Below are positions 33,039 to 41,551 of a stretch of 64,000 bases of DNA, one piece after another. Source of the DNA: Acidimicrobiales bacterium (GTDB lineage: Bacteria > Actinomycetota > Acidimicrobiia > Acidimicrobiales > MedAcidi-G1); assembly GCA_014237715.1 (NCBI GenBank), contig JAAZZG010000007.1:1-64000 (forward strand), given 5' to 3'. The first letter of the stretch is position 1. Each line of letters opens with the position of its first letter. Below the pieces are notes generated by a model. It worked only from the letters and a program-made list of their open reading frames with translations. It was not told the origin of the DNA and made no database searches. The position numbers and the translations under genes were made by a program.

Positions 33039-33317
33039 GTGAACAATCATCAGGGTGTGGCACTGACGCAGCGAGACCGGGACATTCTGGACTTCGAACG
33101 ATCGTGGTGGTCGGCCACTGCGCCTAAGGACGTTCAGATCCGTGAGCGGTTCGAGCTCTCAGCCACCCGCTACTACCAGGTGCTCGGCGAGATGCTCGAC
33201 ACCGACGACGCCATGGCCTACGACCCGTTGGTCGTGCGTCGCCTCCAGCGCCAGCGTGACCGTCGCCGCCGTGCCCGCCTCGAGCCCCGGATGATCGAGG
33301 AAGACGGCACCCGATGA
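33039..33317 (+). CDS. DUF3263 protein
   Basis: A 92-aa small basic protein of an actinobacterial family. The core 'LTQRDRDILDFERSWW' followed by 'IRERFELSATRYYQVLGEML' is diagnostic; the middle reads like a helix-turn-helix and the C-terminus is Arg-rich ('LQRQRDRRRRARLEPR'), consistent with nucleic-acid binding, though no function is established. GTG 33039 or GTG 33057 could be the start. The stop overlaps the next gene (ATGA). Confidence 0.87.
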   Translation: MNNHQGVALTQRDRDILDFERSWWSATAPKDVQIRERFELSATRYYQVLGEMLDTDDAMAYDPLVVRRLQRQRDRRRRARLEPRMIEEDGTR

Positions 33318-33973
33318 ATACCCGCCGACGCGGTGGGTTCGGTCCGAGTAACGCAGCCGCGGCCCCCCGGGCCTTCCTACTGATCACCATTGCCGTCCTC
33401 CTCGGACTGGTTCTGCTCTGGAAGGCCGTCGACTCCACTCCGGGGACCGTGGCACCGGCTGCCGACCAGACAGCGACTGCCGATTCGTCGACCGGCGAGA
33501 CGTCCGCCGAGGCTGGCGATGCCTCTGCCGACGAGATGCCGGACGACGCCGACACGGACGCATCGGCCGATTCCGGAAGCGATGCACCAGCCACCACGGA
33601 GGCCCCGGCTCCGACCACTACCCAGGATCTCTTCCCGAAGCCCACCCACGCCCCCAACGAGGTGAATGTCCTGGTGGCCAACGGCTCGGGCGTGTCCGGC
33701 GCAGCCGGCAAGGTCACCGACATGCTCAGCCCACTGGGCTGGGCCATGGAGTCCCCGGCCAACGCCAACAAGACCTCGGTCACCGGGATCTACTACAAGA
33801 CGGGCTACGCCAGCGACGCTCAGGTAATCCAGGAACACTTCGGTGAGGCCCCGAGCATCCTCTCGCAGTTCCCGGCGGGCGGCCTCTCGGTCCCTGACGG
33901 CACACTGGACCGGATCGACAACGCCGACATCGTGGTCGTCCTTGGATCCGACCTGGCCATCCAGGGCGGCTGA
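33314..33973 (+). CDS. Membrane-anchored LytR C-terminal-domain protein
   Basis: A 219-aa protein. A basic N-terminus precedes one transmembrane helix (about 19-37), then a long Ala/Asp/Ser/Thr/Pro-rich extracytoplasmic linker (about 40-108), then a LytR_C domain (about 112-215, 'NEVNVLVANGSGVSGAAGKVTDML' through 'NADIVVVLGSDLA'). LytR_C domains occur in cell-wall-associated actinobacterial proteins and probably bind envelope polymers; here there is no LCP catalytic domain. Coupled to the DUF3263 gene by a 4-base overlap, an order also common in actinobacteria. Confidence 0.88.
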   Translation: MNTRRRGGFGPSNAAAAPRAFLLITIAVLLGLVLLWKAVDSTPGTVAPAADQTATADSSTGETSAEAGDASADEMPDDADTDASADSGSDAPATTEAPAPTTTQDLFPKPTHAPNEVNVLVANGSGVSGAAGKVTDMLSPLGWAMESPANANKTSVTGIYYKTGYASDAQVIQEHFGEAPSILSQFPAGGLSVPDGTLDRIDNADIVVVLGSDLAIQGG

Positions 33974-34029
33974 CCCCGGTCGATCTGTTTATCGCATAGG
34001 GCGATTCGGAACGGAAACTGGTCGCTTCG

Positions 34030-35016
34030 ATGAAGGTGGTCGCCGCCCCCGACAAGTTCCGGGGCACCGGCACGGCCCGTGAGGTCGCCGCAGCCATCGG
34101 GCGGGCCGCCACCGCCGCCGGTGCTGACTGCGTCGAGATTCCCATGGCAGACGGCGGCGAGGGCCTGCTCGACGTGCTGGGCGGACCGGACCGAACCACG
34201 GTGGTCACCGGTCCGCTGGGCGCTCCGGTAGAGGCCGGCTGGCGACTGGACCGGGGAACGGCGGTCATCGAGATGGCCCGGGTAGCGGGCCTGGAACTGG
34301 CCGGAGGCGCCGACGGAAACCATCCTCTGGACGCCACGACGGCTGGCGTCGGCGAGCTCATCCTGAGCGCCGTGGAGTCCGGGGCTCAACGGATCGTCAT
34401 CGGCATGGGCGGGTCGGCCACCACCGACGGTGGGTTAGGTGCGCTCGACGCCATGGGCTCACCGGCCCGGTACCGGGGCGTGGAACTGCTGGTGGCCTGT
34501 GACGTGCGGACCCGGTTCGCCGACGCGGCCGAGGTGTTCGGCCCTCAGAAGGGCGCCACCGATGCTCACGTCCGGATGCTGACCGGCCGACTCGAACGTC
34601 TCGTGCAGGTCTACGGCGAACGCTTCGACGTCGACGTGTCGACCCTCGACCGGGCCGGGGCGGCCGGTGGGTTAGCTGGGGGCCTGGCCGCCATGGGCGC
34701 AGAACTGGTCGACGGGATCGACCTGGTGGCCGAGGAGCTCCGCCTCGACGAACACGTGGCCGACGCCGACCTGGTGGTCACTGGTGAGGGCTGGCTCGAT
34801 GCGACCTCGTATGAGGGGAAGGTGGTCGGCGGCGTAGGCGTCTACGCCGCTGCGGCCGGGGTGCCCCTCCTGGTGGTGGTGGGAGGTGCCGAACCAGAGG
34901 TAGCGGACCGCGATGGTGTCGTCTCGCTTTCGGAACGCTTCGGCATGGCTCGGGCCATGGCTGAGCCCACCGCCCTCCTGGAGATCGTCATCGGCGAGGC
35001 GCTGGCCCGTGGATAG
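34030..35016 (+). CDS. Glycerate kinase
   Basis: A 328-aa kinase of the GlxK/GarK family that phosphorylates D-glycerate. It has the N-terminal 'KVVAAPDKFRGTGTAREVAAAI', 'ADGGEGLLDVL' near 40, 'IVIGMGGSATTDGGLGAL' near 122, and 'GPQKGATDAHVRML' near 172, all in family order. Its length is somewhat below the usual 370-380 residues. The TAG stop is part of the promoter hexamer of the next gene. Confidence 0.92.
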   Translation: MKVVAAPDKFRGTGTAREVAAAIGRAATAAGADCVEIPMADGGEGLLDVLGGPDRTTVVTGPLGAPVEAGWRLDRGTAVIEMARVAGLELAGGADGNHPLDATTAGVGELILSAVESGAQRIVIGMGGSATTDGGLGALDAMGSPARYRGVELLVACDVRTRFADAAEVFGPQKGATDAHVRMLTGRLERLVQVYGERFDVDVSTLDRAGAAGGLAGGLAAMGAELVDGIDLVAEELRLDEHVADADLVVTGEGWLDATSYEGKVVGGVGVYAAAAGVPLLVVVGGAEPEVADRDGVVSLSERFGMARAMAEPTALLEIVIGEALARG

Positions 35017-35019
35017 CGT
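35014..35019 (+). promoter_or_regulatory. -10 hexamer TAGCGT overlapping the glycerate kinase stop
   Basis: TAGCGT lies 7 nt before ATG 35027 and begins with the upstream gene's stop codon. No Shine-Dalgarno sequence. Confidence 0.42.
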
Positions 35020-35026
35020 GCCGGCC

Positions 35027-35302
35027 ATGGCCGTCACCATCCGCATCCCCACCACCCTCCGTCCGCTGACCTCCGGTCAGCCCGAGGTCAACGTCGAGGC
35101 TGGCACCGTGGGCGAGGCCCTTGCCGCTCTTGATGTCGCCCATCCAGGGTTTACCGAGCGAATCACCGACGAGTCCGGCGCCCTGCGTCGCTTTGTGAAC
35201 GTGTTCGTGAGCGACGAAGACGTCCGTTTCCTGAACGGGCTTGACACCGAGGTGCCCGACGGCGCTGTGGTGGCCATCGTCCCGGCCGTCGCCGGAGGCT
35301 GA
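35027..35302 (+). CDS. CysO-like ubiquitin-fold sulfur carrier (MoaD/ThiS family)
   Basis: A 91-aa beta-grasp protein ending in Gly-Gly, the residue that is thiocarboxylated in this family. 'TIRIPTTLRPLTSGQ' at the start, 'LRRFVNVFVSDEDVRFLNGLDTEV' in the middle and 'VAIVPAVAGG' at the end are very close to M. tuberculosis CysO, the sulfur donor for CysM-dependent cysteine synthesis. No cysM or mec+ gene is adjacent, so the pathway partner must be elsewhere; a molybdopterin role is a less likely alternative. Confidence 0.85.
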   Translation: MAVTIRIPTTLRPLTSGQPEVNVEAGTVGEALAALDVAHPGFTERITDESGALRRFVNVFVSDEDVRFLNGLDTEVPDGAVVAIVPAVAGG

Positions 35303-35414
35303 CCCGTCAACTGCGCCGGAGGCTGAGTCAGCTTCCGGTCAGCCGCCTCAGCGGTCGACATTGGCCTGTCGGACAACCTCCCGACGTTGGAAAACCGCCG
35401 ATCCGGTGGTTGGA

Positions 35415-35441
35415 TTAGCACTCGTAGCAAGAGAGTGCCAG
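35415..35441 (+). promoter_or_regulatory. CIRCE operator (HrcA binding site) upstream of groEL
   Basis: TTAGCACTC (35415-35423), 9-nt spacer, then GAGTGCCAG (35433-35441). The left arm is the exact CIRCE consensus and the right arm differs at two of nine positions. It lies 98 nt upstream of groEL, so this copy is predicted to be heat-shock regulated by HrcA. Confidence 0.88.
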
Positions 35442-35526
35442 CAGCCGCGCCCGTGAGCTGCCGGCCCTGTCGACCGGTCGCCGACCGACCGGTCATCACT
35501 TGAGTACGTACCAAAAACCTGACTGA

Positions 35527-37155
<1,629 letters not shown>

Positions 37156-37184
37156 AACGGGATTTTCCGTTCCGAATACGCGAG

Positions 37185-37218
37185 ACGGACGCCCTCCGGG
37201 GCGTCCGTTCCGCGTTTT
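37185..37218 (+). terminator. Rho-independent terminator after groEL
   Basis: ACGGACGCCC (37185-37194) and GGGCGTCCGT (37199-37208) form a perfect 10-bp stem with loop TCCG, followed by TCCGCGTTTT. Confidence 0.85.
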
Positions 37219-37280
37219 GGGGGCCGAGCCTGTTCACTGGTGTGCATGAGGCTGGTGAACACATTCGCCTGGGCCCGGAC

Positions 37281-38066
37281 ATGAGCCGGGGCCGGACCGC
37301 CCGGGTGCTGACCCGCCGTGTCGACGCTGACGGCAACCGTCGCGTCCCCGACGAGCTGATTGTCGAGGAACCCATGTCGATCCGCCTTGACGGTGAGCTG
37401 GTGGCCACCACCATGCGAACCCCGGGTGATGACTTCGAGCTGGCCGTCGGGTTCTGCATCACCGAGGGTGTTCTGGCTGACACTCCGGTCCGCTCGGTCC
37501 GCTACTGCGGACAGGGGTCGGCGTCGGAGGCCGAGTACAACGACGTCACCGTGGACACCGGTGGTCGGGCCCCCGTCCCCACGCCCCGGCTCGGACCCGC
37601 CTCGTCGTCGTGCGGCATCTGTGGAACGGTGGCCATCGACGAACTACGTGAACGCCTTCGCCCACTCGACGTCGAACCGTTCGACGTCGAGGTGCTGGCC
37701 TCCATGACCGACCGCATCGACGGTCAGGCCCTCTTCTCGACCACCGGGGCCGTGCACGCCGCCGTGGCCTTCGACCGCACGGGCCAGCCGTTGCTGCTGC
37801 GTGAGGACATCGGTCGTCACAACGCCGTCGACAAAGTGGTGGGTCGACTCCACATGGACGGTCTCCTGCCGGCCGGCGAGCTAGGGCTGTGGGTCAGCGG
37901 CCGGGCCTCGTTTGAGATGGCCCAGAAGGCGTGGGCCGCCGGGTTCGCCAGCCTGGTGGCGGTCAGCGGACCGTCGGCACTGGCCGTCGAGACAGCCCGG
38001 ACCGCCAACCTTCAGTTGGCCGGCTTCGCCCGTGGCGACCGGCTCAACCTCTACACCGGCGACTGA
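37281..38066 (+). CDS. fdhD: FdhD, sulfurtransferase for formate dehydrogenase
   Basis: A 261-aa protein that passes sulfur from a cysteine desulfurase to the molybdenum cofactor so that formate dehydrogenase becomes active. The sulfur-relay CXXC is Cys111/Cys114 in 'SSCGICG'. 'EEPMSIRLDGELVATTMRTPGDDFELAVGF' and 'REDIGRHNAVDKVVG' are the family signatures. ATG 37281 gives the usual start; GTG 37242 would add 13 residues. No formate dehydrogenase is in the window. Confidence 0.93.
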   Translation: MSRGRTARVLTRRVDADGNRRVPDELIVEEPMSIRLDGELVATTMRTPGDDFELAVGFCITEGVLADTPVRSVRYCGQGSASEAEYNDVTVDTGGRAPVPTPRLGPASSSCGICGTVAIDELRERLRPLDVEPFDVEVLASMTDRIDGQALFSTTGAVHAAVAFDRTGQPLLLREDIGRHNAVDKVVGRLHMDGLLPAGELGLWVSGRASFEMAQKAWAAGFASLVAVSGPSALAVETARTANLQLAGFARGDRLNLYTGD

Positions 38067-38088
38067 GAGGGCCGACGGGGCCGTTCCC

Positions 38089-38094
38089 TAGACT
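38089..38094 (+). promoter_or_regulatory. -10 hexamer TAGACT, leaderless promoter of chdC
   Basis: TAGACT lies 7 nt before ATG 38102, in the 35-nt gap after fdhD. No Shine-Dalgarno sequence. Confidence 0.45.
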
Positions 38095-38101
38095 CGCAGC
38101 G

Positions 38102-38785
38102 ATGAGCGAACCCGTTTCCCCCTCCGACGGCCTGGCCGTTCTCCACCTGTTTCTCAAGGTGTGCGGCCACAGCGACGCTGCCGCCGTACGTATCGCCGTC
38201 GACGCAGCCACCGAGGCTGGCGACCAGGTCGTCCCAGTGGCCATTCTCGGCCACAAGGCCGATGTGGCCGTCATGACGCTCGGCACCGACCTGTGGCGGC
38301 TCCGGACCCTGCAGACCGCCCTGGTGGCCGCCGGCCTCGAGCTGGTCGACAGCTACCTCAGCCTCACCGAGGTGTCGGAATACGCCCAGGGCGTTCCCGA
38401 CGAGATGAAGCGGGCCCGCCTCCACCCGGTGCTGCCGCCCGAGGGAAAGCCGGCATGGTGCTTCTACCCGATGTCCAAGAGTCGTGACGTGGGCGCCAAC
38501 TGGTTTGAGCTGCCCTATGACGACCGACACGAGCTGATGATGGAGCACGGCACGTCGGGCCGGACCTTTGCCGGACGCATCCTCCAGGTGGTCACCGGCT
38601 CGGCGGGTATAGACGACTTCGAGTGGGGCGTGACCCTGTTCGGACAGCATCCCGATGACCTCAAGGACGTCGTCTACACGATGCGCTACGACCGGGCCTC
38701 GGCCCGCTTTGGCCAGTTCGGGACCTTCTACACAGGCATGGTCGACGAGCTGGACGTCGTGCTGAAGCGGGTTGGCTGCACCTGA
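38102..38785 (+). CDS. chdC: Coproheme decarboxylase (HemQ/ChdC)
   Basis: A 227-aa chlorite-dismutase-fold protein. It performs the last step of the coproporphyrin-dependent haem pathway of Gram-positive bacteria: two oxidative decarboxylations of coproheme III to haem b. 'CFYPMSKSRDVGANWFELPY' carries the catalytic Tyr (YPMxK pattern), and 'HELMMEHGTSGRTFAGRILQVVTGS' holds the proximal haem His in the EHG segment. 'DDFEWGVTLF' and 'MRYDRASARFGQFGTFYTG' complete the family pattern. The chlorite-dismutase distal Arg is not evident, so ChdC is preferred. Confidence 0.92.
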   Translation: MSEPVSPSDGLAVLHLFLKVCGHSDAAAVRIAVDAATEAGDQVVPVAILGHKADVAVMTLGTDLWRLRTLQTALVAAGLELVDSYLSLTEVSEYAQGVPDEMKRARLHPVLPPEGKPAWCFYPMSKSRDVGANWFELPYDDRHELMMEHGTSGRTFAGRILQVVTGSAGIDDFEWGVTLFGQHPDDLKDVVYTMRYDRASARFGQFGTFYTGMVDELDVVLKRVGCT

Positions 38786-38787
38786 CC

Positions 38788-39654
38788 ATGGGATCGGCCC
38801 CCGCCTTTCCGGAACCCGACATGCGCCGTCTGGGCGCGTCGGAGCCGAGTGCCCTGAAGTCGGAGGCGCTGCATCGGGTCCTGCGCGATCTGGACCGGGT
38901 AGTGGTGGCCTTCTCCGGCGGCGCCGACTCGGCGCTGCTGGCCCACGCCGCCCACACATTGTTGGGCCCCGACCGTGTCCACGTGGTCACAGCCGTGTCG
39001 CCGTCGTTGGCCGGCGACGAACGGGCCGACGCCGCGGCGTTGGCCGACGAGTGGGGCCTGCGTTGGTCGGCCGTTGAGACCGACGAGATGACCCACGCTG
39101 CCTACCGGGCCAACGACGCCGATCGCTGTGCCCACTGCAAAGAGGCCCTCATGGACGTGCTGGCCCCCATCGCAGCCGCCGAGTCGGCCACCGTGGTGCT
39201 CGGTGTCAACGTCGATGATCTGGGTGATCACCGGCCCGGCCAGAAGGCCGCGGCCGACCGGGGAGCACGCTTCCCCCTGGTGGAAGCCGGGCTGACCAAG
39301 GACGACGTCCGGGCACGGTCCCGGGCCCTGGGCCTGCGGACCGCAGACAAGCCGGCTGCCGCCTGCCTCGCCTCGCGGGTGCCCTACGGGACCGAGGTCA
39401 CCGTTGGCGTGTTATCCGGCGTCGAGCGGGCCGAGGCCGCGTTGCGGCGCCTCGGTTTTGATGACCTCCGGGTCCGTCACCACGACGACACGGCCCGCAT
39501 CGAGGTGCCGACGGATCGTCTGGCCGACGTGGTTGAACGCCGTGACGCCGTGGTGGCCGCTGTGACCAGCTCGGGGTACCTCTACGTCACCCTCGACCTC
39601 GAGGGCCTGCGGTCCGGCAACCTCAACGCCGCCCTGGGTCCCGATGGAGCCTGA
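38788..39654 (+). CDS. larE: LarE-type ATP-dependent sacrificial sulfur transferase
   Basis: A 288-aa N-type ATP pyrophosphatase. The PP-loop is 'SGGADSALL' at about 43-51. 'DADRCAHCKEALMDVL' carries two Cys near residues 111-117, and 'KPAAACLASRVPYGTEVT' has the conserved Cys (about 193) that is the sacrificial sulfur donor in LarE. In lactate racemase maturation LarE thiolates a pyridinium bis-carboxylate made by LarB for a nickel-pincer cofactor completed by LarC. Neither larB, larC nor larA is adjacent, so the acceptor here is uncertain. The ATG is 2 nt after chdC. Confidence 0.88.
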   Translation: MGSAPAFPEPDMRRLGASEPSALKSEALHRVLRDLDRVVVAFSGGADSALLAHAAHTLLGPDRVHVVTAVSPSLAGDERADAAALADEWGLRWSAVETDEMTHAAYRANDADRCAHCKEALMDVLAPIAAAESATVVLGVNVDDLGDHRPGQKAAADRGARFPLVEAGLTKDDVRARSRALGLRTADKPAAACLASRVPYGTEVTVGVLSGVERAEAALRRLGFDDLRVRHHDDTARIEVPTDRLADVVERRDAVVAAVTSSGYLYVTLDLEGLRSGNLNAALGPDGA

Positions 39655-40153
39655 TCCGGGACCACCGCTAGAACCGGAGGCTCGCCTCGCCGAGCTAGCT
39701 GACGCGCTGGTCGACGGACTGGTGGCGGCCCTTCCCGGCTGGGTGGAGAAGTGCGTGTCCCGGGTCGCGGATGCCTGGAGCGGAGATCCGGCGGGTGACA
39801 CGGTCGAAGTGCCGGCCGAGCGGCTGGCCGATGCAGGCCGTCGGGCTGCCGACGAGGTGGGGGAGCGCCTGCGGGCCCTGCTGGCTGCCGACGTCGACGA
39901 GCAGTGGACCGGACCGCTGGCCGTACTGCGCGACACCGTTCGATTCCCGACCGACCTGCTGCGGACTGCCGGTGTGCCACCGGTGGACCGCGACGGCGAT
40001 GCCGTCCGGATGTTCCCCGACGATCTCTACGACCTGACGCCCTCCTCGTTTGCCGACATTCATCCTGACCTGCAGGCCCCCGGCCTGGCGTGGGGTGCAG
40101 CCAAGGCCTTCGTCCACCGCCGACGCCACCTCGAGGGAGATGGATCTTTCTGA
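39644..40153 (+). CDS. Conserved actinobacterial protein of unknown function
   Basis: A 169-aa soluble protein. The N-terminal half is Ala-rich and helical ('CVSRVADAWSGDPAG', 'AADEVGERLRALLAADVDEQWTGPLAVLRD'). The C-terminal half has a conspicuous 'FPDDLYDLTPSSFADIHPDLQAPGLAWGAAKAFVHRRR' that I recall from other actinobacterial hypotheticals. No catalytic motif, signal or membrane helix. It overlaps the larE end by 11 bases, which implies coupled translation. Confidence 0.72.
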   Translation: MEPDPGPPLEPEARLAELADALVDGLVAALPGWVEKCVSRVADAWSGDPAGDTVEVPAERLADAGRRAADEVGERLRALLAADVDEQWTGPLAVLRDTVRFPTDLLRTAGVPPVDRDGDAVRMFPDDLYDLTPSSFADIHPDLQAPGLAWGAAKAFVHRRRHLEGDGSF

Positions 40154-40286
40154 GCGACGGGTCATCTGACCGGAACAGTTCACCGTCCAGAAACACTGGC
40201 GTGACCATGCCGTGATGCGCAGCGGTCAACCTGTCGACGACCATCCACATCCCCCGTCCGTCGTGGACACTGAAAGGACCCCCCAA

Positions 40287-41525
40287 ATGGATTCTGGTGA
40301 CATTGCCTGGATGCTGACCAGCACAGCCCTCGTTGTCTTCATGGTGCCGGGACTGGCCCTGTTCTACGGCGGCATGGTCCGCTCCAAGAACGTGCTGAAC
40401 ATGTTGATGATGAACATGTACTGCATCGGGATCGTGCCCATCGTGTGGGTGCTGGTCTCGTACTCGATCGGCAACTCGCCCGACGGGGACGGCTTCTTCG
40501 GTGGCGACTGGATCGGCAACTTCGACTTCATCGGTCTCAAGGGCATGGCCGGCGACACCGAGGGCCTGGTGTTCGTTGCCTTTCTCATGACCTTCGCCTC
40601 CATCACCCCGGCGCTCATCTCCGGAGCGGTAGCCGACCGACTCAAGTTCTCGGCGTGGGTGCTGTTCGTACCCGTCTGGCTGGTGCTGGTCTACAGCCCG
40701 GTCACCTACTGGGTGTACAGCGGATGGCAGCACGGCAATGGTGCGTTGGACTTCGCCGGTGGCACGGCGATCCACGTCAACGCGGCGGCCGCCGCCCTGG
40801 CCTTTGTTCTGGTCCTGGGGAAGCGGAAGGGCTGGCCAACGGAGGCCATGCCCCCGCACGACATGCCGCTGGTAATGATCGGTACCGGCATCCTGTGGTT
40901 CGGCTGGTTCGGGTTCAACGCCGGATCGGCCGGTGCGGCCAACGGCCAAGCCGTGCAGGCCCTGTTGAACACTTTTCTCGCCGCGGCGGCCGGCATGGTC
41001 GGCTGGCTGGCCACCGAAAAACTACGTGATGGTCAGGCCACCTCGTTGGGCGCCGCCTCCGGCGTGGTCGCCGCGTTGGTGGCCATCACCCCGGCCGCAG
41101 GCTACGTGGGTGGGCTGGCCGGCATCGTGTTCGGCCTCCTGGCCGGCAGCGTCTGCTATCTAGCCTTGACCCTCAAGACCCGGTTCGGCTTCGACGACAG
41201 CCTCGACGTGGTGGGCATCCACGGCGTGGGCGGCATCCTCGGCGGTCTGCTGCTGGGCCTATTCGCCGACTCCAGCGCCATCCCTGGTGGTGGCTTCGAC
41301 GACGGCTTGTTCTTCGGTGGCGGCATCGAACTCTTCTTGGACCAGGCGGTGGCCATCGGTTCAGTCATCGTCTTCTCGTTCGCCATGACCTGGGTGATCG
41401 TCAAGGCGATCGACGCGGTGGTCGGCCTCCGGGTCGACGAAGAGACCGAGGCGGTCGGACTCGACCAGCGGATCCACGCCGAGTCGGCCTACAACGAAGG
41501 CCCGAAGGGCTCGGTGGTGACCTGA
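40287..41525 (+). CDS. amt: Ammonium transporter (Amt)
   Basis: A 412-aa, 11-helix membrane channel for ammonium. The pore His pair is in 'GGTAIHVNAAAAALAFVL' and 'VGIHGVGGILGGLLLG'; 'WFGWFGFNAGSAGAANGQA' is the conserved mid-segment. The N-terminus 'DSGDIAWMLTSTALVVFMVPGLALFYGG' starts at once with helix 1, so there is no signal peptide. ATG 40287 has AAAGGA 8 nt upstream; an earlier in-frame start adds 25 hydrophilic residues. glnD follows 26 nt later with no glnB/glnK between them. Confidence 0.95.
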   Translation: MDSGDIAWMLTSTALVVFMVPGLALFYGGMVRSKNVLNMLMMNMYCIGIVPIVWVLVSYSIGNSPDGDGFFGGDWIGNFDFIGLKGMAGDTEGLVFVAFLMTFASITPALISGAVADRLKFSAWVLFVPVWLVLVYSPVTYWVYSGWQHGNGALDFAGGTAIHVNAAAAALAFVLVLGKRKGWPTEAMPPHDMPLVMIGTGILWFGWFGFNAGSAGAANGQAVQALLNTFLAAAAGMVGWLATEKLRDGQATSLGAASGVVAALVAITPAAGYVGGLAGIVFGLLAGSVCYLALTLKTRFGFDDSLDVVGIHGVGGILGGLLLGLFADSSAIPGGGFDDGLFFGGGIELFLDQAVAIGSVIVFSFAMTWVIVKAIDAVVGLRVDEETEAVGLDQRIHAESAYNEGPKGSVVT

Positions 41526-41551
41526 TCGGCCCCGGGTCCACAATTAGAAAC

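Noticed and set aside
39644-40949. A 455-codon minus-strand frame (39582-40949) opposite amt
   Set aside because: It is a shadow of larE, the hypothetical gene and amt; low complexity and no motif.
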